NCBI GenBank assembly: GCA_964542255.1
Contig: CAZITV010000014.1
Location: 1 to 31,195, forward strand
Direction of reading: 5' to 3'
Source: CAYMSF01 sp964542255
GTDB lineage: Bacteria; Verrucomicrobiota; Lentisphaeria; Victivallales; Victivallaceae
DNA length: 31,195 bases
Shown here in pieces: positions 1 through 7,645 of the stretch (position 1 is the first letter of the stretch; each line of letters starts with the position of its first letter). A model generated the notes under the pieces. It was given only the letters and a program-made list of their open reading frames with translations, was not told the DNA's origin and did not search any database. The translations under genes and the position numbers were made by a program.

Positions 1-101
1 AGAGAATAGGCTGCTTGTTTTAGCGCCTGCGGCCTGAACACCCCCTGCGGTGAATGATATTGCCACCGGCAATAGATCTTGATAAAAATAATAGATGCCA
101 G

Positions 102-1489
102 TTATTCCTTGCGCAGTTTATTAACATTAAAGCTTTGCGGAATAAAATGACCGGCGAATTCAGGGGTGATTTGAGCGGAAAGGGCAATTTTATTGTTTTT
201 AAAATTTAGGTTAATTTGTGACATCGGGCTGTTAGGCTGGTGTCTCAAGACAATTTCCACCGGGTTATTGCCGGCTGACTGCTGCAGGCGTTCGGGATTT
301 TCCGCTTCATTGAATAACTGCAGCGCCTGAGCTGAATTGATTTTACCGGAAATTATCACGATGGAGTCAGACAAAATCCTGCAATACAGCGCGGTATCAC
401 GGTTCGAACTAATTCTGATTAAATAGGTGTCGGCAGCGAACGATTTCACGCCATAAGCAGAAAACGCCTTGCGTAATGCCGGACGCTTTTCCGGTTGACA
501 ATAAGATTTCAAAAAGAATACCGGACTGCCATTGACAACATGCGTGTAATAACTTAAGCGTCCGTTAATCGCACTAACCAGTGTTTCGATAAACTGCTGT
601 TCAGTCCCGGCGTGATTCTGCAACTCATTGAACAGTCCCGGCAAATGATAAAAGAGGGTGTCTGGAGTTTTAATTTCGGCGCACAACGTGATGTCCTTGT
701 CTTTAACTGCCGGGGGCAAATTAATTTGCTTAACGCTCTCCTGCATCGCCGCAAACTTCGCCAAGGCCGAATCAGTAAGTGGAACAATTTCAAAATCCAG
801 AAACAATAAATCTTGCTTAAAGTAGATGCACAAAGATATTTCCTGAATTTGACAGATAATATTTTCAAGCTCAATAACTGCCGCCGCCATTCTCTGATTG
901 GCATCATCACCATGCTTTTTCTGCAGGCTTTTCAACAATGCTGAATCAATATATTTCTGCCGGAATTCGGCGTAACTGGCTTGACACAAGGCAATGTAGC
1001 GCGCCACCTTTAAATTAAAACTGATCGTGTTGTCGCCGGTATCATTGGCCGGCGGCGGTAATTTAGAAATTTGATTGAGCAGAGTTTTGGAATGACTCAG
1101 CAGCAGCCGGTTATCAATTTTTTTGATGTATGCCGCTTCGCCCAAAAACTTAATTTCCCGCGGAATTTTATCGGCATTGCCACAGCCCGCCACGGTGCAC
1201 CATTGCGATTGCGGCGGCACCGCATACATATACATCGAAATCTGCCCGGATAAATCCAGCGCCGCATACTGCGGATTCATCGTTAACGCAATAACCGCCA
1301 AAAACGGCAGCGCCTCCAATGACGGCGAAATCTTCTTGGTAAACGCCCCCGCATCTCCGGCAAAATCCGTCAATGACGAAATCTCAGCATTCCCAATCCG
1401 CTCAAAATTAGCCGTTTCCCCGCACAACGATGCCGGCATCAAGCTAATCAACATCACCACAGCAATGACCAACACCGCACAATTTGACC
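102..1489 (-). CDS. Secreted protein of unknown function, 5' end lost in assembly gap
   Basis: The readable part begins at the edge of the N run and codes about 460 residues ending at TAA (102-104). It opens with a hydrophobic stretch (SNCAVLVIAVVMLISLMPAS, then LCGE) that looks like a signal peptide or membrane anchor, so the mature protein is probably exported. The rest alternates hydrophobic beta-like and amphipathic segments with several scattered cysteines. I recognise no catalytic motif or family. An in-frame GTG at 1607 lies beyond the gap, but the 100 Ns are a conventional filler of unknown length, so that start and the frame across the gap cannot be trusted. The gene runs divergently from the HAD hydrolase gene. 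The 101 bases downstream of its stop hold no complete gene, only a short TTGCC/GGCAA hairpin at about 59-72. Confidence 0.7.
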
Positions 1490-1589
1490 NNNNNNNNNNN
1501 NNNNNNNNNNNNNNNNNNNNNNNNNNNNNNNNNNNNNNNNNNNNNNNNNNNNNNNNNNNNNNNNNNNNNNNNNNNNNNNNNNNNNNNNN
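1490..1589. other. Assembly gap (100 N)
   Basis: Exactly 100 consecutive N bases, the usual placeholder for a scaffold join of unknown size. It removes the 5' end of the leftward gene and perhaps more. The sequence just to the right carries inverted and direct repeats that could have caused the break. Confidence 0.98.
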
Positions 1590-1607
1590 ATCGATAGAAT
1601 ATAACAC

Positions 1608-1700
1608 CTATTGCTCAAATATGCAATTTTTTGAGCAATAGACCATGCGATCTGTCCAAAAACACGATTTTTTGAGCAATAGCAATCATATTTTTGCTAT
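1608..1700. repeat. Inverted and direct repeat cluster beside the gap
   Basis: CTATTGCTCAAA (1608-1619) and TTTGAGCAATAG (1630-1641) form a perfect 12-base inverted repeat with a 10-base loop. The right arm recurs exactly at 1671-1682, 41 bases further on, as a direct repeat. A further 7-base inverted repeat, ATAGCAA/TTGCTAT, lies at 1679-1685 and 1694-1700. The set starts 19 bases after the N run. It could be an operator, a dispersed-repeat fragment, or the end of a mobile element hidden in the gap; the sequence does not decide. Confidence 0.6.
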
Positions 1701-2020
1701 CCGAGGCAATTATTTCCATTAGGAAACAACAAGACTATTGTGCCAGAAGAATAATTGTGCAACCGTCTGCGGCACAAATTGAAATCTAACGTAATATAAC
1801 AGATTCCATCGCCAGTAACTAAACGTCAATTCAAAATCGTTCCAAAATTACCTCATCATCAAGATTAATATAGTGCCTGACAGGCACCACTGTAATTTTT
1901 TTATGGATTGATAATTTTAAATCTTGAAAAAGTCTTAATTTGGAGTTAGTTTAATAGCTTAACAAAGTTTTCGAATAAATTTAGTAACTGGTGAAACGTC
2001 AGAATTAAGGAGCTGAAGTT
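1701..2020. other. Intergenic region upstream of the HAD hydrolase gene
   Basis: About 320 AT-rich bases without a convincing gene. The one striking element is a palindrome at 1873-1887, listed separately. A good ribosome binding site (AAGGAG) lies just before the ATG at 2021. I see no convincing sigma-70 promoter. Confidence 0.6.
1873..1902 (+). terminator. Palindrome with T-run, terminator-like or operator
   Basis: GTGCCTG (1873-1879), one A, then CAGGCAC (1881-1887) form a perfect 7-base palindrome. A seven-T run follows at 1896-1902. The T-run sits about 8 bases from the stem, further than in a classical terminator, and no rightward gene ends upstream within the visible sequence. A protein-binding palindrome is therefore equally possible. 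Confidence 0.35.
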
Positions 2021-2902
2021 ATGGATTATATCGCGCAGATGCAGAACTTAAAAAAAGAGCATGAATTTTTTATTGGTTTTGACAGTGATGGTTGTATTTT
2101 TGACACGATGGAGATTAAACAGAAAGAGTGTTTCTGTCCGAATTTTGTAAATTTTTTTGGGATGCAGGCGGCGAGCAAATATGCGCGTGAGGTATGGGAG
2201 TTTGTGAATTTGTACAGCAAGACACGCGGCTGCAACCGTTTTCCGGCGGTACAGCGGGCGCTGCAGTTATTGCGTGAACGTCAGGAAATCAAGGCGCGCG
2301 GCATTGCGGTACCGTTGATGAACGAACTTGATCAGTGGCTGGTGGAAGAGACCAAACTGGGCAATCCGGCATTAAAGGCGAAAGTCGCTGCAAATCCGAC
2401 CGAACAAATGAAGACCCTGCTGGCATGGAGTTTGGCGGTGAATGATGCCATTACTGATATGGTGCACGGTATTCCGCCATTCCCCGGTGTAAAAGAAGTG
2501 CTGGCGTCTGCGGCGCCGGTCGCGGATATGATTGTGGTATCACAAACACCGTTAGAAGCCTTGACCCGCGAATGGGAAGAGAACAAAATTGATCACTACT
2601 TGAAATTGATTTGCGGACAGGAACACGGTACCAAGACCGAACACCTGCGCTATGTTACCAAAGATAAATACGCGCCGGATAAAGTATTGATGGTCGGTGA
2701 TGCTCCCGGCGACCAAAAAGCTGCACAAAGCAACGGCGTCTTATTCTTCCCGATTATTCCCGGACGCGAAGAACAATGCTGGGCTGAATTGAACCGTGAA
2801 GGTTTGCAGCGGTTTTTCAAGGGTACTTTTGGCGGCGTTTATCAGGAGGCACTGCTGCGCGAGTTTGATTTGGCGCTGCCGGAAAAACCGAGCTGGAAGT
2901 AA
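2021..2902 (+). CDS. HAD-superfamily hydrolase (phosphatase-like)
   Basis: A 293-residue cytoplasmic protein with the HAD signature in order. Motif I is DSDGCIFD near residues 21-28 (nucleophile D21, acid D23). Motif II is in VVSQTP around 175-180. Motif IV is GDAPGD, with D227 and D231 as likely magnesium ligands. The region between motif I and motif II is mostly helical, as in a C1 cap. The family usually hydrolyses phosphate esters of small metabolites; the substrate here cannot be read from sequence. The ATG at 2021 follows AAGGAG at good spacing. The gene is monocistronic as seen: the next gene is 168 bases away with its own ribosome binding site. Family confidence is high, substrate unknown. 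Confidence 0.88.
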   Translation: MDYIAQMQNLKKEHEFFIGFDSDGCIFDTMEIKQKECFCPNFVNFFGMQAASKYAREVWEFVNLYSKTRGCNRFPAVQRALQLLRERQEIKARGIAVPLMNELDQWLVEETKLGNPALKAKVAANPTEQMKTLLAWSLAVNDAITDMVHGIPPFPGVKEVLASAAPVADMIVVSQTPLEALTREWEENKIDHYLKLICGQEHGTKTEHLRYVTKDKYAPDKVLMVGDAPGDQKAAQSNGVLFFPIIPGREEQCWAELNREGLQRFFKGTFGGVYQEALLREFDLALPEKPSWK

Positions 2903-3070
2903 TGATAGTCTTGTGCGCGTGGCGAGTAAACGGCATCGCGATAACGTCTAAAAAAACTATTTTTTTTGTGATTGAATCTTGCATTGTTAATAATTGGATT
3001 TAGATTTTACAATCGTTTTCATTGTAACCGCTGGAAAAGTTCCGGCAAAAAAATTAGGGAAAAAGGTATT

Positions 3071-3433
3071 ATGAAAAAGCTGTTAGCATTAGCGCTCGCA
3101 CTCGCCGTCGTATCCATCGCATCCGTTGTTACCGCTGAAGACGCCGCCGCACCGGCAGCAGATAAAGCAGTAAAAAAAGCTGCAAAAAAAGCTGAAAAAT
3201 CCGACAAGAAGGCAGTGACGCCCGAGGATATTGAAGCCAAGATCAAAAAATTGGAAGCAAAGAAAGCCACTATTACCGACCAAAAAGAAATTGCCAAAAT
3301 TGACAAGCACATTGCCGATATGAAAGGCAAACTGGAAAAGATGGCTTGCAAAGATAAATGTCCCGGCGATGCAGCAAAAGCCGCAGTTCCTGCAACTCCT
3401 GCAACTCCGGCTGCTCCTGCTGCCAAAGAATAA
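3071..3433 (+). CDS. Small exported Lys/Ala-rich protein
   Basis: I chose the ATG at 3071, giving 120 residues, because it starts a textbook signal peptide (MKKLLALALALAVVSIASVV, cleavage likely near TAED). An in-frame upstream start near 2972 would add an unlikely basic leader before it. The mature protein is low complexity: an Ala/Lys-rich segment, a charged helical or coiled-coil stretch (about residues 55-95), one CKDKC pair, and an Ala/Pro/Thr-rich tail with a repeated PATPA-like motif. It is probably a periplasmic or envelope protein of structural or binding type. I recognise no enzyme family. A strong terminator follows, so it is probably transcribed alone and possibly highly. Confidence 0.75.
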   Translation: MKKLLALALALAVVSIASVVTAEDAAAPAADKAVKKAAKKAEKSDKKAVTPEDIEAKIKKLEAKKATITDQKEIAKIDKHIADMKGKLEKMACKDKCPGDAAKAAVPATPATPAAPAAKE

Positions 3434-3481
3434 GTTTTCTTCAGGCATACAGTTTTAAGGAGCCGTTTTTATAACTCCTGA

Positions 3482-3516
3482 GCGTCTCAGACAAAATTTT
3501 GCCTGAGGCGCTTTTT
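3482..3516 (+). terminator. Rho-independent terminator after the Lys/Ala-rich gene
   Basis: GCGTCTCAG (3482-3490) pairs with CTGAGGCGC (3503-3511), a nine-pair stem with one G-U. Inside it, CAAAA/TTTTG can extend the hairpin. Five T follow at 3512-3516. It separates the small exported protein gene from the membrane-protein operon that starts at 3535. Confidence 0.88.
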
Positions 3517-3534
3517 CACTATTTGGAGAATTAA

Positions 3535-5304
3535 TTGGCGGAAAAAGTTCAAATATTAACGTTGTTAATGCTGCTGATATTGCCCTGGGCGGTAATTTTG
3601 CCATGGTGGTTGAAGCGGTTTAATTTGGTCAGCGTTTTTATTGGAGCTGCCTCTGGTCTGTCAGTTAATATCACAATTGCATACTGCTTGACGCAGTGGC
3701 ATTGTGCTGAATGGCTTGCGGTTGTATCTATTGTCCCGGCAGTGGCGGCTGGGGCAATTCTCGGTGCAAACCGACGGAAGATTTCTCTTTACTGCCGCTA
3801 TCTCTCACTGCACGAAACCATCCTGCGGCACGGCGGCATAATTGCGTTGACGCTAATTGCCGGCGTCATCTACAGTATTCCGGTTTTCTGTTCTGAATTT
3901 CCGCCCGGCTGGGATTCTACATTTCATTGTCTGCTGGCAAAAAAGATTTTTTTGACTGGTCAATTAGCATTGAACTGGCAACCGTTTGAATCAATTCCGG
4001 TCAATTATACGCAAGGACTGCATGTATTAATCAGCGGTATTGCGCTGCAAAGCGGTACTGCGGTTCATGTTGTATTTCAAACGCTGCATCTGCCAATAAT
4101 GCTGCTCAACACTGTAGCAATTTACTTGATTTCGCGGCAAATTTTTGCGGCGCCGCGGCCGGCATTTTTAAGCGGGTTGTCATACTGCTGTCTATGCGGT
4201 TGGGGCGGATTTTTTAGTTATTACAGTTGGGGCGGATTGCCAACTGAACTGGCGCTCATCTTCGGATTATCAATTATACTGCAAAGTTTTAATAAATATT
4301 CATTGCGGCTGGTGCTGTCAATGGCGGTGTGTGCCGGCGGAATATTGCTGGTGCACCATTTAACCGCGGTTATCTTTGCTTTCGCGTTAGGATTTTATCT
4401 TATTGCTGATTTAATCTGGCAGCGCAAATTTAATAATATCCACCGGCTGCTAATCTACAGTGCGGCAGCGGCGCTACTGATATTCAGTTGGTTCATTATT
4501 CCATATTCGCTAAAAAGTCATTCACTGGGCGGAACATCAGTGCTGAAATTTTACGAAGAGGTGATGATTCCTCCCTGGCAGGCGGTAATTTATCTGGGCA
4601 TTACGTTGTGCAGTTGTGCCGTGGTTGGCATAATCAGCACTGCGGCAAACGCGAAAATATCATCAGGATACCGGTTACTGCTGTTGTGGTGTATCGGACT
4701 GCTAATCAGTTTTGCGGGACTGGATTATCTTTACCGCGGCGCCGCGGTGTGGTTCTATCAGGAAAATTTTACCGCGTTTACACCATCGCGTTTCTTAACG
4801 CTGATGAGTTGCCCTCTGGCAATTTTTGCCGGCGCGGGCGTTAACCGGCTGCTGGAGAAAACCGGCAAGTTGACGCGCCGCGGTGAAATATATTTATTCG
4901 CAGCAGTGGTGCTGATAATGCCGGTGTTCGTGCTGCCGGAGCTAAAACAGTCGCTAACCCGCGAGGTAATCAAACCGCAAACCATTGCTGCAGCGGATTT
5001 AATTTCCTGCGGCACTCCGCCAAACGCGCTGGTGCTGCTTGGAATGCCGCAGTTGGACACCAATAATCTTTGCTGGATACCTTATCTCGCCTGGCGGCAA
5101 ACCTTGATGACACCGATACCGGCATCAGAAAACCGCCAAACCGTGTTTGAACACAAAATCCGCTTTTTTCAGGAGAACGGCAAAGACCCCAAACTGGTAA
5201 AACAGTGGCTGGAACAGAACCGTCTGGATGGATATGTGCTGTTCGCGGATAAAAGTGGCAAATTACATCTGCGCCAACTATTCAATTCAACACGGCAGGA
5301 GTGA
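3535..5304 (+). CDS. Polytopic membrane protein, GT-C glycosyltransferase-like (first of pair)
   Basis: A 589-residue protein with a dozen or so hydrophobic segments from the N-terminus to about residue 470, then a soluble tail. The TTG start at 3535 is chosen because GGAG lies seven bases upstream. After the early membrane helices the first large loop carries PPGWDSTFH and then YTQGLH, which fits the acidic-residue loop seen in many GT-C glycosyltransferases that use polyprenyl-phosphate sugars in the periplasm. The family call rests on topology and this loop only. Its stop overlaps the GTG just before the next start, so the two genes are translationally coupled. A flippase-like or other transporter role is the main alternative. 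Confidence 0.7.
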   Translation: MAEKVQILTLLMLLILPWAVILPWWLKRFNLVSVFIGAASGLSVNITIAYCLTQWHCAEWLAVVSIVPAVAAGAILGANRRKISLYCRYLSLHETILRHGGIIALTLIAGVIYSIPVFCSEFPPGWDSTFHCLLAKKIFLTGQLALNWQPFESIPVNYTQGLHVLISGIALQSGTAVHVVFQTLHLPIMLLNTVAIYLISRQIFAAPRPAFLSGLSYCCLCGWGGFFSYYSWGGLPTELALIFGLSIILQSFNKYSLRLVLSMAVCAGGILLVHHLTAVIFAFALGFYLIADLIWQRKFNNIHRLLIYSAAAALLIFSWFIIPYSLKSHSLGGTSVLKFYEEVMIPPWQAVIYLGITLCSCAVVGIISTAANAKISSGYRLLLLWCIGLLISFAGLDYLYRGAAVWFYQENFTAFTPSRFLTLMSCPLAIFAGAGVNRLLEKTGKLTRRGEIYLFAAVVLIMPVFVLPELKQSLTREVIKPQTIAAADLISCGTPPNALVLLGMPQLDTNNLCWIPYLAWRQTLMTPIPASENRQTVFEHKIRFFQENGKDPKLVKQWLEQNRLDGYVLFADKSGKLHLRQLFNSTRQE

Positions 5305-5306
5305 GT

Positions 5307-7484
5307 ATGGCCATTTCACCGCAGTTAATAAAAATCTCCCTGGTAACCGTAATGGCGCTGCTGTTTATCGCTGACCTGCCGTCAGTATGGCTGTTTATCG
5401 CCGCCGCCGCAATCGGCGATGCGGCAATCCGGCTTATTGCAACCATCGCCGGACAAAAAAAATTGCGGCTGCATTTTGCCAATTTTATCCCCGCATTTAT
5501 TCCGCTGTTCACCGCCGGAATAATTACAACAGTTTTAGCCGCGGGATTCGCAGCGCAGCTGCGGCGTGAAATTATAGTACTGCTGGCAATAGCAATCAAT
5601 TTGACGATACGTTACTGCTGCGGTAATTATAAATTAACGGTTGTATGGCCGCGCATTGAATTCAAGTGGTTATGGTGGTGGCTGCCGCCGGCGCTATTAC
5701 TGTTTGGCGGGGTTGCCGTGCTGATGTTCTATGCTCCGGCACAGTGGGATGTCATGACCTATCACCTCTATATTCCCGCACGCTGGCTGCAGCAGCAGCA
5801 AATCATTCATGTGCCAACCTTCTTCGGCGACGAGGCTGCCGCATTCGCCCCCGGCAACGCCATTGCGGTTTACGCATGGGCATTGGCGCTGTTTAACGGC
5901 GATATGCTCATCAATCTGCTTGCCATGCCATTTTTTATTATGCTGGCATTGTTGGTTTTTCTGTTGGTGCGGCGGTTCAACCGGGAAGCGCTGCCGGCAT
6001 ACATTTTTGCGGCAGTAGTAATTGCGGCGCCGTGTCTGTTTTTTAAAGCTTTATCTGGTTACACTGATATATTGGCGCAGGGACTGTTAACCGCCGGAGT
6101 ATGGTGGCTGTTAGAATATGCCCGGGCACGCCGGAACACGCGCGCCGCGCTAATTTATTCAGCGCTGTGCCTGGGGTTGGCGCTAGGCACCAAAACCGTG
6201 ATGCTGCCATTGACCGCGCCGGTAATCGCGGCGTTGGCTGGGCTGTGCATCTATCGCCGGCAATGGAAAAATTTGTTAATTGCGGCGGGTATTGTTATTA
6301 TTGCCGGCGGCTGGTGGTATTGCCGCAACTGGTATCTCTATGGCAACCCGCTATTTCCTGCGCACATTAAAATATTCGGCGTAACTCTTTTTGCCGGAAT
6401 GTATGATTTATCCAGCTTTGCCGCCGGGTCTTCAGGCTCGTGGCGCGGGATTATCAGCGGCTTTACTGCTGATTACGGTATTATCCCGGCGCTGCTGCTG
6501 CCGTTAGGCTGGTTAGGCTGGATATTACGGATTTGGCAAAGTTCGGTGGAGCGCAAAGCCGCAGTTTTTATGTTAAGCTTATCGTTATTGTGGACACTGA
6601 TTTTTTGTCTGGTGATTCCCTACAATGACCAATACCGTTTTCTGATTGGCGCCTGGATAATAGCGCTGCCCGGTGCGGCAATGCTTTTCAACGCCATCCA
6701 GCCGGTACGGCTCAAAATTATAACCGCCGCGGCACTATTGCTCATGCTGCTGCTGTCGAGCGGTGGCGGACTGGTAAAATTGACCGAAGATATTCCACTG
6801 CCGGCGCTGCTGCCGGTTGCCGCCGCACTGGCGGCAGCCGCGGTTATGCTGTGGCTGGCGATTCTTAAAAAATCGCCGGCATGGCGGTTGAGTGGGATAA
6901 TTATTTTGATGTCCGGACTGATATGGGCTGAAATTGAATCCGGCAAATTGCGTATTGTCACCATGGGCAAAAGTAATATTGGCGCATACCAGCCGCTCTT
7001 CGCGCCGTTCAATTCTCCGCAGGCGGCGCCGCAGGTGATAGCATACAGCGGAGTAAATATTCCCGGAATTTATCTAGGTGGAAATTTTCAGAATCAGGTA
7101 ATTTACTGTAATCTTTCCGGTGCCAATACGGATAACAGCTATGATTACTGGGTGCGTAACGGCAAGATGCGTTTTTCGTTTAACGCCACCAAATTTTATC
7201 AACTGAATCCATCGCTGCCGGAGTGGTTAAAGAATATCTATGATTCCAAGGCGGAAATTTTGGTAACAATGCGGCTGCATCCGCTGGAATACAATTATCA
7301 TTACCATACTGAAGACGGCCTACCAGTAGAGTCGGCATGGGCAGAAAAACTGCCTAATGTTTTTGTGCAGCTCATCAGCAGCCAAACCGGTAAAGTTTAC
7401 CGGATTGACCGTAATGAACTACTGCAAGCCATCACCAAAATTAATGCTCAAAAACCGGTTACGCCACTGCGGCGCGAGAAGTGA
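5307..7484 (+). CDS. Polytopic membrane protein, GT-C glycosyltransferase-like (second of pair)
   Basis: A 725-residue protein from ATG 5307, chosen because AGGAG (5297-5301) is ideally placed. A GTG at 5301 would overlap the upstream stop and add two residues. Many hydrophobic helices span roughly residues 1-545, followed by a soluble C-terminal domain of about 180 residues. The first large loop has APAQWDVMTYHLYIPARWLQ, matching the W-D-x-x-x-Y-H signature common in GT-C/PMT-like transferases, where the Asp is the catalytic acidic residue. The likely role is transfer of a sugar from a lipid-linked donor to an envelope glycan or protein. The tight coupling with the preceding gene suggests two transferases for one glycan. 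Donor and acceptor are unknown. Confidence 0.75.
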   Translation: MAISPQLIKISLVTVMALLFIADLPSVWLFIAAAAIGDAAIRLIATIAGQKKLRLHFANFIPAFIPLFTAGIITTVLAAGFAAQLRREIIVLLAIAINLTIRYCCGNYKLTVVWPRIEFKWLWWWLPPALLLFGGVAVLMFYAPAQWDVMTYHLYIPARWLQQQQIIHVPTFFGDEAAAFAPGNAIAVYAWALALFNGDMLINLLAMPFFIMLALLVFLLVRRFNREALPAYIFAAVVIAAPCLFFKALSGYTDILAQGLLTAGVWWLLEYARARRNTRAALIYSALCLGLALGTKTVMLPLTAPVIAALAGLCIYRRQWKNLLIAAGIVIIAGGWWYCRNWYLYGNPLFPAHIKIFGVTLFAGMYDLSSFAAGSSGSWRGIISGFTADYGIIPALLLPLGWLGWILRIWQSSVERKAAVFMLSLSLLWTLIFCLVIPYNDQYRFLIGAWIIALPGAAMLFNAIQPVRLKIITAAALLLMLLLSSGGGLVKLTEDIPLPALLPVAAALAAAAVMLWLAILKKSPAWRLSGIIILMSGLIWAEIESGKLRIVTMGKSNIGAYQPLFAPFNSPQAAPQVIAYSGVNIPGIYLGGNFQNQVIYCNLSGANTDNSYDYWVRNGKMRFSFNATKFYQLNPSLPEWLKNIYDSKAEILVTMRLHPLEYNYHYHTEDGLPVESAWAEKLPNVFVQLISSQTGKVYRIDRNELLQAITKINAQKPVTPLRREK

Positions 7485-7645
7485 ATAGTGATAAATAGGG
7501 AAATCTCCAATGGGGAAATGGAAGAAGAACGTGGGTGAATATCCAATATCCAAGGAAAAGCAGGAAGAAAGATACCCAAGTACTGGAGAAAGTCCAATAA
7601 CCCGTCTTGCTAATCAGGTTACCGATTAGCGATGAGAAAGAGCCA
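7485..7645. other. Convergent intergenic spacer with repeat-like tract
   Basis: 161 bases between two genes that converge. The tract at about 7530-7605 is purine-rich with recurring AATATCCAATATCCAA- and AAGTCCAATAACC-like words, unlike the flanking coding DNA. GCTAATC (7609-7615) and GATTAGC (7624-7630), with GGT/ACC inside, make a near-perfect palindrome. No T-run follows it on either strand, so a terminator role is uncertain. It may be a fragment of a dispersed repeat. Confidence 0.4.

Noticed and set aside
1123..1641. A plus-strand open frame across the N run
   Set aside because: It lies antisense to the secreted protein gene and stays open only because Ns translate to unknown residues.
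3019..3426. A long open frame on the minus strand over the Lys/Ala-rich gene
   Set aside because: It mirrors the Ala/Lys codon bias of the plus-strand gene, has no ribosome binding site, and the plus-strand reading has a signal peptide and terminator.
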